In this document: one piece after another, positions 10,401-22,368 of the stretch
How the letters are laid out: each line of letters starts with the position of its first letter
How positions within the stretch are numbered: position 1 is the stretch's first letter
Assembly (NCBI GenBank): GCA_905331475.1
Contig: CAJNYU010001107.1
Span: forward strand, 54,412-118,411
Length of the DNA stretch: 64,000 bases
Source of the DNA: Rotaria socialis
Lineage: Eukaryota; Rotifera; Eurotatoria; Philodinida; Philodinidae
Direction: 5' to 3'
Made by a program: the position numbers and the translations under genes
The notes under the pieces: generated by a model
What the model saw: only the letters and a program-made list of their open reading frames with translations
What the model was told of the DNA's origin: nothing
Database searches by the model: none

Positions 10401-13400
10401 ATCATATTAAAAAAACAATAGCTCCTTTTTTAAGCTTCCTTGCAAAACATATGCACAACTCTTAGAATCAAAATCTTACTGATTACTATTTGCTTTGCGC
10501 TCTATTTGAAGAAGAATAACTATTCGATTTGTACTAAGAAGAAAATAGGAGTATATTTTAATGAGTTGACTGGGAAGTATACAAGAACGTTTGGGCCTCA
10601 GAGCTAATACTAAATAAAACTATATTCAACCTAAACATTTTTTAGGGGAAAAAATGCGTTTGAGAGTGATAGAGTAGTTAAACATCATACGATTGTATTC
10701 TGTCGGCCAGAAATTTAGAAACATTCAACAAAAAGGGATTAAAAGGCAAATTAGTTCTTACTTCAGTAGAGCATAAAAACATTGTCTCTATCCTAACATT
10801 TTCTGAGCAATCTGATTAGTACTGACAGAAAAGCAGGGTTGTTTGTTTTATTGTATATTTTCAGTAATTATCAAAAAGTATGTTTTTGAAATCAAACCTG
10901 CAATTTCCGAAAGAAATAGATAATTATAGAAAATATGTTATTACAGAAAGATTTGACATATGATTCTACATACAATGAGAGCGTTAAAAATCACAATTTT
11001 CAAAAGAAAATCCTACTAGAAAAAGAAGGAATTTTTCTATAGGATTCGAAAGTGCTGAAGTCCACACTTTTTGCCTATTATTTTGATCACTGTAGTTTTA
11101 TATGTGAATATCTAGATATTGGATTACTATATAAACACTTCTAATCTTGTGCTAATATTATTTTCGTTATCGTGGTAGCATGTTCAACATCGCTAACATA
11201 CCTCTGAGGTGACTACTGTAAAAATACTAAAATCAAAGAAAGTGATCGATTTGCTTCTTTAGCTGTGTTAGTTTACTGAAATAGCTATGTACTCCCAGTT
11301 ACATGCGACAGTGAATCGAAATGGGAAACTTTGAGTTATATGAACAATATTTTCATGTTTAATGGCAAGACGCATCTTTAAATCAGTGCGATATGTCATT
11401 TGAATGAAAATATGTCTTTTCATGAGAGAGTGTTTTGACCTGTACCATTTATTTTTACAGATCAGTTTAATGTTTGACATTCGCTAACTATTATATTAAT
11501 CAATTCATTTTTTTGATCATCTTCTCGTATTCAAGAGAAAGAACTTTTACAAGAAAAGTTGAGGTACTCCGGAGATAACTTCTTTATCGAAAATGAATTA
11601 ATTATGAAGACTTCGCATACGCACATTAATATGATGTGTGAGTTCAGGGAACTTCTTGAGAATATCCTTTAGTGGCTGATAAAAATTAGTATTGTTGTCT
11701 CAGTATTTGTCGAATGGCTACTCATAATGGACAATACTTTCATAAAACAGAATATAGTCAAAGGCATGATCGGCAGATGCTATGTTTTGCATGCGAATTG
11801 TAATTGAGAACTAAACTCGAGTCACAATTTGTCGTGCAACTAGTCTAGAAAAATACTTTAGAGAAAACTTAGGATATTTTATAAGGCTTAGTTTTGTTTT
11901 CATGGATGATCGCAAGGTCTATCTTAATTATAGGAAAGCTTATTTTATGTTATATTATGTTGGAAAATAAATATATCCTTCGATCAGTGGAATTTAAATT
12001 AAATATATTTTGTCGAGGCTTCTATTTCCATTATATAATTTTATTCGATTAGAGTATATTTTTCCAAAAAAACTGCATAAACAGGGCACTATGCAGCCTA
12101 CTACTTGCTCGCTCCAATGGGAAAAAATCCTCTCGCCAAATTCTGGGATTTGCAGTTATTTCTATGGCATGACTTTGCTCTTCGATCTTTTTCGCCAAAG
12201 AATTTCTATGTCTACGAATAGGCTGCATTGATTTCTAGCGAAGATAAATAGTTGGTCCTCCATGAATTCAACAAAGATAACCGTCTACAATATTGAAATA
12301 GATTTCACAGATTTTTATTCCCGCAAACTGTTTGACAAAGTATTCAAGAATCAATTGATGTTTACGGTTTGTTAATATAGAAACTTCAACAACATCAGCT
12401 GCTACTGTTTCAACAGCAACATCTTCACCTACATCAACTTCAACTACGACAACTACAACCAGCACTTCATCGACTACTACTCAACACAGTAAGTGTCGAA
12501 GAAAACGTTCATATTTTTTAAATTGATCAAATATATTTAATTGCCAGTATATTATTGTTAATCGGATACTTGATAATTAGAATTCCGGTTTAAACACATA
12601 AAAATTCAATCCGCTAAAAATTGAGGCAATAATTATGAAAAATCTCACGCAAATAAATTTATTCGTCAGACTAGTCTTATTATCTGTAGCTATTAATTAA
12701 CTGAAATGCAACACTCTCGCATTAATTAATGACTTCTATTTATATGTCTATCTTCTTTTCAAAAGTGTAGATTAGTCACTTATTGAATATAGAAAAATTA
12801 GCATTAATATAAGATTTGTTTTAGGGAAAAATGAAAAGATGTTTTTGAACAAAACTGTCCTATTAAAATTTGTTTTTACTTAAAGAAAATGTCTAAGATT
12901 ACTGTAGAGTTTCATTTCATTAGTACGAGAAGCACCTGTAATATTCTTTCTGTAAAGTTGACAGGTTTTAGTTCTTGACTTTGTGTATTTCATATTGAAG
13001 TATGAATCTTACATGAAACGATTGAATTATATCATGCAACTCAATTATCAGTAAAAAGAAAAAGCCGTACTCAGTATCTTCAATAATAAAACAATATATA
13101 GATTTCAACTCGTTATTTCATCTAAAATGATGCCCATGATTTTGGTTGTTTTTCATGATTCTTATTTTATTAGTTCGTTTCATTAAGAATTCATATGAAC
13201 GCTCCCTTTTAATATTTTATTAATAGGGAAGTGAAATTAGTTTGGTTCCTGATCATTAATTGTGAAATTAATATAATTTTTCTTGTGCAGACAATATATA
13301 ATTTTGATCATGACTTCTGGCGCATTCCCAAAGAAAAGTTTATTTGAAGCGAGATCGTAGTAGATTGAATGAGTCATGATATTAGCTTTCTTATATGCAA

Positions 13401-16400
13401 TTTTTCTAGTAGTGGAGTAGGTTCGGCTTTGTATGCTGAAGATTTTCTTCTATGTAGTTCCATACAATCGGGAGACCGGAATTTCGGCCCACGGAATTTT
13501 CGGGCCGGACTTTCGGACCAATTTTATACAAACTCATTAAAATCGGAGAAAAAACGAATTTTTTTGAAAATTGGTTTCTAGATTTTTTTAGTACCGAGCG
13601 AAGCGTCGTAGTGCCGAGCGAAGTAATATATTGTTAAAAACAGCACTTCTATTATTATAGAACATAGTATGGCGTTTTAAGATACATATCGTTTATCCAC
13701 AACAAGCACGAACGAATCTAGTGTAATCTCAATATTGGCTTAAGGATGCGCATTTTGTAGTTTTATTTTAGATGTAGAATTCACTATTGCTGATATATTT
13801 TTCGAAATTTGTTGAGATGTAAATTAGGTATAAATTCGGTTTTTTTATTTCAACTAGTTTTTCTTCTATGGAATGAAAAACGCCGCTTCGCTCAGCACTA
13901 CGATGCTTTGCTCAGTACTAAAAAAATCTAGAAACCAATTTTCAAAAAAATTCGTTTTTTCTCCGAATTTAATGAATTTGTATAAAATTGGTCCGAAAGT
14001 CCGGCCCGAAAATTCCGTGGGCCGAAATTCATGTAACCCATACAATCGCCCAAAAAGCTGTCCAAATGCAACATGGAACCAAGATGGAATCACTGTTATC
14101 AATCAATCATTAATTGTTTATAACGCTCGAGGCATCTTTGTTGATCATAAGAATACTCTCTATGTGGCTACACATGCTAAAAGTAAAATATTAATATTGT
14201 TTGAAAACAGTACCAAACCTGAGGAAAAAGATGTTTCACTATCACCTCACACTGGCATTTTTGTTGGCATCAATGACGAGATCTATTTCGAGAATGGCAA
14301 TGGAGCGGGTCGGATCGAAAAGTGGCTGAAGAATTCAAACACTAGTGTCTCAGTAGCATATTTCCCAGGAAACTGTTATGGATTATTTATCGACCATAAC
14401 AATAGTCTCTACTGTTCTATGAACGAAACAGATACAGTTGTTAAGATGTCACTCAACGACAAAACTAGTAAAATAGTGAATGTAGCAGGGACTGGTCCCA
14501 AAGGGTCAGCCTCAACCGAGCTTCACACACCATGGGGAATATTTGTTGGCCTTGATTTCACCCTATATGTGACTGATAATAAAAGCAATCGAATTCAAAG
14601 CTTTCAACCGGGAGAAAATAATGGAACAACGATAGCAGGGAATGGAACTCCAAACAATCTTCAATTAAAAAATCCTACGGATATCATACTTGATACGGAT
14701 GGGAATTTATTCATAGCTGATAATGAAAATCATCGAGTTATTCGAGTAATTCATGATGATTATCAGTGTGTAGTTGGTTGCGATAGCAATTCAAATTTGG
14801 CATCCAGCAAGTTAAATAAAGCATATGCTCTTCGTTTCGACAGTCATGGAAACCTGTTTGTTGCTGATGAATATAATCATCGAATACAAAAGTTTACTTT
14901 AGCAACGAATTTCTGTGGTAATTCCAATTGAAAATATTGTGTTAAAACAATCTTATTGTAGCATATGTGCCCCTTAAGACATTATCACGATCCGTTTCTT
15001 AACTATATGGATCGTAAATTTATATTAGTGTAGAGAAAAGCATTGCCTGATTCAATTATCCAAATCCAGATTAGGATTCCTGCAGGGACTTTGATTTCCA
15101 ATATATGATTTGATTAGAGTAAGATGCATGTTTTCAAGGAAGTCAATAACCAGGAATTGATGAAATCTATTGCTGTACCGCTTCCATAAAAAGAATATCA
15201 AAGTTACTTTATTTCGGTTCACTTTGAATCCCGCAAAACCATCAAAATGGCTAGTAAATAATGTGAAATCTAGACTAACAGTTAGAAATATTGAAAATTA
15301 TGGAACATCAATAGAAACCAGGGCGATGCTGTTAGTGTCATCTCGTCGAGGATGATTTATATCGATCTGTAATAATGTCTAGGCTAGGATCTATTTGATC
15401 TCATCTAAATACTTAGTAAAGACAATCACCAACGATTCGAATATAAGTATTGCAAATATTTTTTCTATATAAGATTCAACAACAACAACAACTACTACTA
15501 CTACTACTACTACAACTTCAACATCATCAACTATTTCGCCCAATACTTCTCAAAGAGATGAGCATTGTAGAAAAAATTGTTAAATTTTATTTTTCTCATG
15601 ACCGTTTTCTATTGAAAGATACAAAATTGTAATCCGCTAAAATGTTGTGTCTTTGATTATTTGTTGAACAAATGTAGAAAATAGTTGATGTCTCTAATGA
15701 GCTAGGGTCTGTGTGGCTATGAGTTAACTAGAAACTAGCATTCATATCCTTAAAAGCATCTATTTTTTTTAATAGAAACCTCAACCATTTTGATGATTTC
15801 TGTTGACAGAATAGATAACCGTAATTTAAATTCAACTTTCAACTTTAGATGAGTTAAATGACCAGATCGATACATTGTAGAAATATTACAGAAAAAGAAT
15901 ATTCTTTTCTGTGAGGCTCTTGAATTGTCTGTTCTGATAACTCACTGTCAAAATACTATTTTTTTCAGAAATTTACTATCTGAACATTGATGAGTTGGAT
16001 TTTTTTCCATTAAATTAACGTAAAATTTGTCAAAAAGTACAGTCATAGTATACGGCTTCAGAGGACCAAGTTTTCTCGCTAGTTTAGATACTGTTCTCTA
16101 GTCTTCTTGAGTCCAATTTTTTAGTAAGCATGACATCAAACGGAGATTTTCATTCCAGAAAGATCTGTCCTTAATTTGAAGATATATTCAAAGTTTTGAT
16201 TCCTACTCATTGTTTCCTTGAATTTTCACTGTACGAATTCGAATTTTACTAGAAATGAAATAGGGAGCGTGCTATAGAAAACTCACGAAATTTGTTTCTT
16301 ATCTTATTTTTGATTTTACTATCCTCAATTCGATAACTCAGTCTTGAGTAAAATTATTCATTAAAATTAATATAGCAGCTGTTAGCAGAATCCGTGTATC

Positions 16401-19400
16401 GCGGTCAGTGATGATCTGTGGAGCTTCTTTGTTACGATCTGTGTTATGATGTATGGAGCCTCTAGAAATTATCACAGACTGGTACAGAGAAAATAATTAA
16501 TTAACTTCTCTGCAACGACCTGTGGGGAGGAGTCCAAATTTCCACCCTGTATACTTCAAAACTCTTTTCAGATCGTGTTTCACAAAATTAGTAAGTGAAG
16601 AAGTTGAATGACCCCTTTATTGACTGATTTTTAAAAGTGAAAATGAACTTAAAAGTCGTGCCGTTATATCGGCTTGTTACAGTAGTGCTTACGTTAGTAT
16701 ACTTTAGAGAACAATAATAAATACCTCAAGTGAAATTTTTGTCTTGTTTTACTATTTTTCAAAGACCCACGAAGAAGATTTGTGATAACTCGGGCGCCGA
16801 TTCTTTTGATTACAAAACAAACTTTGCACAGAAATTCTTTCTTGATTCATAATAATTTTAGCTGAAACGGACGCACTTTTTCTTTGCCATGCGATTCATA
16901 GAAGTTTTAGAGCGAATTCAGTCGGAACAAGTTTATTCTCGAATAATGTACGAATCTTATGTTTGCAATGTTAATTTGTTAATAAATGAAATTACCAATA
17001 TAAATTCCAATAGAATCTGAGAGGGTTTAGATGAAATCAGTTGAACAATAAGAGTTAATAAATTCAGAATTAACACTATCTGTCATTTCATATAAATAAC
17101 GAGCAGAGTCACAAATAAACTAATTATTTCAACTGAAAACTAAAATAATGCGCATGTTCTTTATTCTTTTGTGCTCACTTTGAAATCCTACACTGTAATA
17201 GATTTCCATGAAATATCAGTTAGTCAGTTTATACTAAGCCTTTCTTTCATTTCATTCTTGTTTCCGGTCCTCTTCAAGAAAGAAAGCATCAATATTTTTT
17301 AAACAAAGCAATTTTTCAGATTCAACAGTCACTAGTATCACTTGCAAGACTTCGAATAGTTCATGCGACTTGCTTAGGCCGTGTCAAAACAACGGAACAT
17401 GTATAAATACTCAAACTGACAATGATTGCTACGTCTGCTTATGTTCACCTGGTTTTAATGGTACTCATTGTGAATTTGATCATCGAACTTGTCAACCACA
17501 AACTTGTTTGAGTCACGGTAATTACACATCTTCGTTATTCACTCTCAACCGAGGAGTAGCTTTTATTTCGTTTTAGGAGAATGTCACGAAACGCCTAATT
17601 TATCATTTTTCTGCTTGTGTCATGATGGCTGGACAGGTGTTCACTGTGAATCAATGATAAACTTCTGTGGCAATTTCACATGCTTGAATAATGGTACTTG
17701 TCGATCTTCATTATCAAATTACACATGTGAGTCTTGTTAAAAGTTATTCTGGTTGCCATTCTCAAATAATTTCAATCGTTACAAATAAGGAGAGACTTCG
17801 AAGAACTGCGACACAGGAATTAAATTCCCCTACAATTTCCTAAATGCTAAAATAACACTCGTTTGAATCATTATTAGACACCGTCAACCGAAATTACGAA
17901 GCATTTTCTGTAACAGTGTTCATATTTATATATTTATTTTCATAAGGTTCTTTATTAAAAGAAATATGAGAGTGAAAATTACTGTACCTATTCATATTTT
18001 TTAAGTTTAGCATTTAGGACACGGTAAGGAAATTCCTACTTCTTAATCTTTGGCACCTATCGTAAAAGTTTATTGCTGAAGAGAAAATGAGCATTCATAC
18101 GCACTGCCAAGGTATTATTTTGTGTTCGTTGATAAATGTTTAATTTTTTGTAGGTTGCTCGCCTCCTAGCGTCAGACTTGCTATGGAATCAAATTCTTTT
18201 GGAAATCCTACCAAAGTTCGCCGAAATGATGAATTATATATCAGTGCCTATATTGAACCTTTCTGTATGGATTCAATCGAAGTAGTTTCTCAGTGGACGA
18301 TCACCAATTGTACTACAAACTGCTCTTCTTCAATATCACTAAATCATCCTATTATTACTACATTCAGTGAAATTCACATTCCAGCAAAAAAGCTGGAATA
18401 TGGTATTTATGAAGTAAAATTGACGGTATCGTCAGTCAACATTCATATTGTGACTGCATCAGCAGTAGAATACATTGAGATCATTCCGACTGGTATTATG
18501 GCTAATCTTGTTTCGAATGGAACATCAATGATTACACACGATCCCCAACAATATCTTACACTTGATCCAGGCAGATTCTCTGAGGATCCCGATGAAAAGG
18601 AATTTAATTCAACCGTAAGTCCGTGTAAATAACATTTTTTTACTTGAATTCTGTCAATAATCTGACTCTGCTTTCACGGAAACAGACTACGAAATACATC
18701 CATAAAATATATTTTAGTTTTCTCGATATGGATGGAGGTTAGGAAAATTAATTTGATTTATAATTTAAATATAGTACCAACAAAAATTAATCAGGATCCA
18801 ATCGGAATATAGCATGTTTACCTAATTTTGAGTCAATGCAAATTATGAGAGAGAGCACTCGAGAATTTCGATTCAGAGTCACTGGATGATTTTCTACAAA
18901 AACAACTAATTATTCATAGGAGTCTACATGAATGGTATATTCATGACTTGTATTCTTTGAGCTTTGCTCGCAAGTAGAATGAAATCAATCATGGTCTAGC
19001 AATAGACACTTTTGCAGCGCAAATTGAGTGCAAGCATATATATGTAAGAATCACAATTGTATTAATAGAAATGGAATTATACGTATTACTGTCGAATCCA
19101 TGGTGTGTCAGTGATCGCTGGATCATCTGTGTTGATGAACGATAATGATGAGATCAGTTCTCCCAACTGCTCGTGCTTCACGGATCAATTCAGTTCAACT
19201 GAATCGAGATCATCAGTGACCATTATGGCTAATTCACTAGTAGCCAATCGAACATATCAGTTCATGGTGAATATGACTCACCGTGCAAATCCCTATTTGC
19301 AAGTTAGCGGTTATCTTCTTGTGAAAGTAGAAAATGCTCGTTCTCAAATGATTGCAGTTGGATGTGACCTCACGACAATGTGTCCACGCAAGGGTGAATT

Positions 19401-22368
19401 CCAATACATAAATCTAAGTACACAACTAGCTCTCTTCTCATCTCTGATGAACCAAACAGGATTGCTAAATAATATTACATGGAACATCTATCTTGGAATG
19501 ATGAATTCATCATCGGACACACAAAAATGGAGTTTGTTCACAGAGATGAATGACTATCGTGGCATTTGGTTCTTTGGTGAGTATGCCAATCTTATCAATA
19601 ATATTACATTCGTTTATTCTTTCAGGTGCAAATAGAAGTCATTTTACAGCTACTAACCAATTGTTCCTAACATATCGTAACATAAACTTTTGGCGTTTCG
19701 AAGTTGTGTATATGTCTATGACGGAGAAAAGTTCGAGTGCACTTCACTTTGAAATCAATCAACCACCTAAATCTGGGGTCTGTTCAATTACTCCATCGAA
19801 CGGTACAATAACAACTAAATTTACCGTAATATGCAAAGACTGGACAGATCAAGATGGTATCAAAGACTACTCATTCTACGGTACGTATGACTTTGTAATT
19901 TTTCTAACTGCCGATGCTAGAGGTCATCTATAGTACGTATTCAAATACGATGATTCCTATCTTTGATGGTTTTAGCCTGGACAACACATGTTGAGCAACG
20001 TGTCATACTTGGTTCCACAATAAGTTCAGTATTCGAACTTCGATTGCCCGTCGGTTATGGTAATGCATCATTAGTGAATGTGATTGTTCAAATTCGAGAT
20101 CAATTCAATTCTATGACCGAGGCTAACTTACCAGCTGTGTCTGTGATACCGACTAGAACTAGTATTTATTCGTTGATTAAAGCCATCAAAATCTCTTCTA
20201 CTATGTCTAGTACGGATCCATTAGTAGAACTTCTCTCGAAAAACAATTCGGTTCTCACTGGACAAGTGACTACTACAGTCTCACAAGTGTTGAACGAAAT
20301 GAATACTGAAATTATCAGATTAGGCATTCAGAACATTGCAAGCATTTTTGTTTCACCATTAGGAAGTCGAGAGATACCTATGGTGAGTTTTCTCTATCGT
20401 TTGTACGTTCATGAAAAATCTGTTCATTTGAAAATAGTCACCGCATTCATGGAATACATCTACCTTCAATCAGTACATACAACAATTGAACGATGATGCC
20501 AGTGTTCGTGAATATCTCATGAAGAGTATGAACGATTTAACAACAACTACATGGAACAACATTCTTCTGCAAGCATCATCTATCGCCCTTCTCACTCACG
20601 CAATCAATGAACTAACACGAGATACCTCTGTAAGATCTGAGGTTCTCTAATTGTCTTCAAAGTAGATAAACTGTTTTAGATGCTTGCATCTAGCAAATGT
20701 CGTGACATGGCATTTACTTTAAAATCAATGGCTAGGCTGGTAAGTTCTAATGACGTGGAAAATATTGGTAATCATCTGATCCAATGTGCTACGAATGTTC
20801 TAAGTGTAAGATAACTGCTTTAGGTTTGTTCTCATACCTTTGATCGATTCATTTTAAAAGGCTGTCAATGCGCCTCTCCAGCAACGGGGGGCGATACTTG
20901 AACTCGATTTAAATCGTTCAAGTGCCACCGCGAACGATTATGATGATGACATGTACTTGAATTTGAATTTGAATGGTATCGATTTCATTAATGCGTTTCT
21001 CTCTATAACCTCTGTTATTTTGATCTTGTCATAGGTATTTTTATGAAAGAGAATGAACCATCATATGAGAGAAATTTCTATCATCAGAAACGAACGGTAA
21101 CATTACTTCAATATCACTAATATGATCGTGCTTATTCTTTTGATCAAATAGGCAAATATAATAGCGAAGCAAGTGGCCGAAACCCTAGCAGCAATCGCAG
21201 TTGCATTCAACGTTCATTTGACTGTCGGCCAGAATACGACTGTAAATACAACGTCAGTATTCACTTCGTTAGAAAAAACACTCGTCTCTTCTCTATCAAA
21301 TAAACGAATCAGCCCACTTGGTAGTGCTCAGATTCATATTCCATTAAGTTCCAACCTAACGCAAAGTGATACAGTATCAGTGTGGGTAAGTTATTTTCTG
21401 TTCATTTATATCTAATAAAAAATCTTCTAGTCGATGATACAACCACTTGCGGTAGCCAGTGTTACTCCAGGTCAAGTAAATACCAGTCTGTCGACAATGA
21501 TTTCACTTTCAATACTCGATTCTCACGGCAAGGAGATCTCTATTCATACCGATAATGAACAGCCAATTGAATTCTTTATTCCTCGAGATCCTAACTTGAT
21601 AATACCCTCTATGGCTTTGTATAATGTCACATTGATACATGACGCTAAGCATCAGTTCTACTTTCATTTGATCAATATTACACAATCAAATGTAAACTTG
21701 ACTGTTTCTCTTCACATCGAAATGCGTCCTCGTAATAGAAGTCTAAACTATTTGATGATCTTCAGATTGGATGGTCAACCTCAATTGAACACTCTGATTA
21801 ACAACATTGATGATTGGTCTCTATTGTGCTCTTCAAGTGAGTCTTGCTCTTTTCTTTTTTCCTGGCTCATATTCAAATTTTAGACATATCTGATGATGGT
21901 ATCCATAAATACTTCATAAATAATAATCGTACTGCTAAACATCGATTTGTTATTATTGGTTTCCGTGAACTCAACACTACCGAAATCTGTTCGAATAAAT
22001 CATCGACTCCACCCATCACCGATCAACCATTCAACTTCTCGTCGGACTACGAACTTCGAACTTTTACTTCTGCATGCTACTATCTTGACTCAAATAATAA
22101 TTGGCAATCTGATGGATTACTAGTAAGCATGCTATTTTCTTTATCATTATCAACTTCAATCTATCGAATGCAGGTTGGATCAATGACTGATTATTATCAG
22201 ACGCAATGTTTTTCTACTCATTTGTCCACTTTCGCTAGTGGTTACTCGCATGCACCTAATCCAGTGCTTCTCTTTAATGATCTGTTTGCCCACACTCAGA
22301 ATAGTTGTCCTTCTGTTTACCCGGGTGAAGATATCGTTAATGGTATGAATTTGAGAAAATCAAAGTAA
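7429..22368 (+). CDS. Mosaic paralogue 1: jelly-roll/NHL/EGF/REJ protein (possibly broken)
   Basis: A multi-exon model joined by eye. Exon 1 (7429-7492) encodes a signal peptide (M, then a hydrophobic LLVVLLTMTGIVG core) and ends at G|GTAAAT in phase 1. Further exons: 8127-~8726 and 9444-10081 (two jelly-roll modules), 12381-12488 (Thr-rich), 13458-14917 (NHL), 15474-~15557 (Thr-rich), 17320-17517 and 17577-17726 (EGF), 18154-18614, 19069-19576, 19626-19880, 19976-20382, 20474-20629, 20680-20805, 20861-20975, 21035-21096, 21152-21385, 21431-21836, 21884-22122, 22174-22368 (REJ to GPS). Up to EGF the module order resembles that of the intact paralogue at 26442-36370. Odd points: a MITE lies inside the NHL exon, the second Thr-rich exon lacks an obvious GT donor, and the half-EGF exon of the paralogue was not found. 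It may be two genes or a decaying one. Confidence 0.6.
8127..8726 (+). CDS. Jelly-roll/MAM-like module exon, copy 1
   Basis: Exon of paralogue 1. Acceptor CTATAG|AA in phase 1. The module of about 200 residues runs from LITFGNGSNLDSNKTPSDFN through LDHTKDDDGGYMFLVDVG, RGVCYEFSAYITNV, STGDLPECSNMSWSKYGISF to LAIDDIELRVCSG. The layout (DHT, GYM, CYEFSAY, TGDxPE, W..YG..F, AxDDIxxRxC) fits a beta-sandwich ligand-binding domain similar to MAM and to jelly-roll modules of Bacteroidetes surface proteins (recalled pattern). The 3' splice donor is uncertain: G|GTAACT at 8727 keeps phase 1, while the paralogous position further on (gcaag|gttaac) changes phase. Confidence 0.75.
9444..10081 (+). CDS. 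Jelly-roll/MAM-like module exon, copy 2
   Basis: Second copy of the same module in paralogue 1, bounded by TTTCTTTAG|AT and CCAA|GTTAGT and symmetric (phase 1-1). Landmarks: MFLITFGEGSSTYSNKTPSD, LDHTVNDNGGYMFLVDVG, CIGLCYEFSAYFANV, STGDIPECNNMTWSKHSISF, NDLAIDDIELRVCS. It matches the first copy at roughly two-thirds of positions by eye, indicating tandem exon duplication. Many N-x-S/T sequons suggest a glycosylated extracellular domain. Confidence 0.85.
10082..12380 (+). other. Long intron of paralogue 1
   Basis: About 2.3 kb between the second jelly-roll exon and the first Thr-rich exon. AT-rich; no exon, RNA gene or clear transposon terminus was recognised. Confidence 0.5.
12381..12488 (+). 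CDS. Thr/Ser-rich linker exon 1 of paralogue 1
   Basis: Bounded by AATATAG|AA and CACA|GTAAGT, phase 1-1, 36 codons almost wholly Thr, Ser, Ala and Pro (begins ETSTTSAATVST). It is a short counterpart of the 623-codon Thr-rich exon of the paralogue at 32845-34713 and is probably an O-glycosylated stalk. Confidence 0.75.
13458..14917 (+). CDS. NHL propeller exon of paralogue 1, interrupted by a MITE
   Basis: The ancestral exon starts at CTATGTAG|TT (13458) by alignment with the paralogue's exon at 31219. Its first 13 bases (13458-13470) precede the inserted element; after the element, reading resumes at about 14038 with CPNATWNQDGITV. Six-bladed NHL-type repeats follow, for example GIFVDHKNTLYVATHAKSKI, GLFIDHNNSLYCSM, GIFVGLDFTLYVTDNKSNRI, IILDTDGNLFIADNENHRVI and LRFDSHGNLFVADEYNHRIQ. 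The exon ends TTCTGTG|GTAATT in phase 1. NHL propellers bind proteins, RNA or sugars; with the signal peptide this one is expected to be extracellular. Unless the element is spliced out, translation from 13458 meets a stop inside it. Confidence 0.85.
13471..14037. mobile_element. Mutator-like MITE (long TIRs, 11 bp duplication)
   Basis: A 567 bp element with terminal inverted repeats of about 150 bp: the left arm holds gaatttcggcccacggaatt and continues through ttttcgggccggactttcgg to an accgagcgaagc block; the right arm holds the same in reverse order. It is flanked by the exact direct repeat ccatacaatcg (13460-13470 and 14038-14048). Long TIRs plus a 9-11 bp target duplication are typical of Mutator-like elements (established). 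The interior has no transposase. It lies 13 bases into a coding exon. Confidence 0.88.
14918..15473 (+). other. Intron of paralogue 1
   Basis: Between NHL and the second Thr-rich exon. No feature recognised. Confidence 0.5.
15474..15557 (+). CDS. Thr-rich linker exon 2 of paralogue 1 (donor missing)
   Basis: Acceptor CTATATAAG|AT, then a run of ACA/ACT codons (poly-Thr) ending ISPNTSQ. Where the related exons have CAAA|GTAAGG or CACA|GTAAGT, this one reads CAAA followed by GAGATG, so the usual donor is absent. Either a downstream GT is used or the exon is defective. Confidence 0.5.
15558..17319 (+). other. Intron of paralogue 1
   Basis: About 1.8 kb of AT-rich sequence. A loosely repeated gatctgtggagc/gatctgtg motif occurs at 16410-16530. 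No coding content recognised. Confidence 0.45.
17320..17726 (+). CDS. Two EGF-repeat exons of paralogue 1
   Basis: Exon 17320-17517 (TTTTTCAG|AT to CACG|GTAATT) encodes one complete EGF repeat (CDLLRPCQNNGTC..., CLCSPGFNGTHCEF) and the start of another (CQPQTCLSHG). A 59 bp intron follows; exon 17577-17726 completes it (CLCHDGWTGVHC) and opens a third (CLNNGTC), ending ACAT|GTGAGT. Exon boundaries and intron length match the paralogue at 35650-36370. Spacing C-x-C-x-G-[FW]-x-G-x-x-C is canonical for EGF. Here the EGFs lead into REJ rather than a membrane helix. Confidence 0.88.
17839..18018. repeat. Inverted repeat inside intron
   Basis: cctaaatgctaaa (17839-17851) recurs as tttagcatttagg (18006-18018), with related aggaatt / aattcct blocks outside them. 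It may be a degraded fold-back element resembling the one at 3104-3408. Confidence 0.35.
18154..19880 (+). CDS. PKD1-like REJ region exons of paralogue 1
   Basis: Three exons, 18154-18614, 19069-19576 and 19626-19880, joined in phases 1-0, 0-1 and 1-1. The frame begins CSPPSVRLAMESNSFGNPTK and proceeds with VRRNDELYISAYIEPFC, GIMANLVSNGTSMITHD, LTLDPGRFSEDPDEKEFN, then WNYTYYCRIHG, the NRTYQFMVNMTHR block and NITWNIYLG. The motif order (cysteine cluster, F-x-x-D-P-D, W-x-Y-x-x-x-C, YQF) is that of the receptor-for-egg-jelly (REJ) module of polycystin-1 relatives. The intron 18615-19068 shows nothing notable. Many N-glycosylation sequons fit an extracellular location. Confidence 0.8.
19976..22368 (+). 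CDS. Post-REJ/GAIN-like region ending in a GPS-like motif, no membrane domain
   Basis: Ten short exons (19976-20382 through 22174-22368) with introns of about 45-95 bp and clean GT-AG boundaries. Content resembles the helical and beta-rich region before the GPS of polycystin-1-like proteins, with long stretches of isoleucine, serine and threonine. The last two exons hold ACYYLDSNNNWQSDGLL and, after the intron, YQTQCFSTHLSTFASGY: the C...W.SDGL...C.STHLS.F pattern of a GPS motif. The frame then ends 48 residues after STHLS at TAA 22366-22368, without the expected membrane helices. A possible donor (AATG|GTATGA, about 22340) could lead elsewhere, but no membrane exon was seen downstream. Confidence 0.7.

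Noticed and set aside
13873..14037. Apparent N-terminal extension of the first NHL protein
   Set aside because: This part of the open frame is the right arm of the MITE, not protein-coding; the paralogue shows where the exon truly begins.
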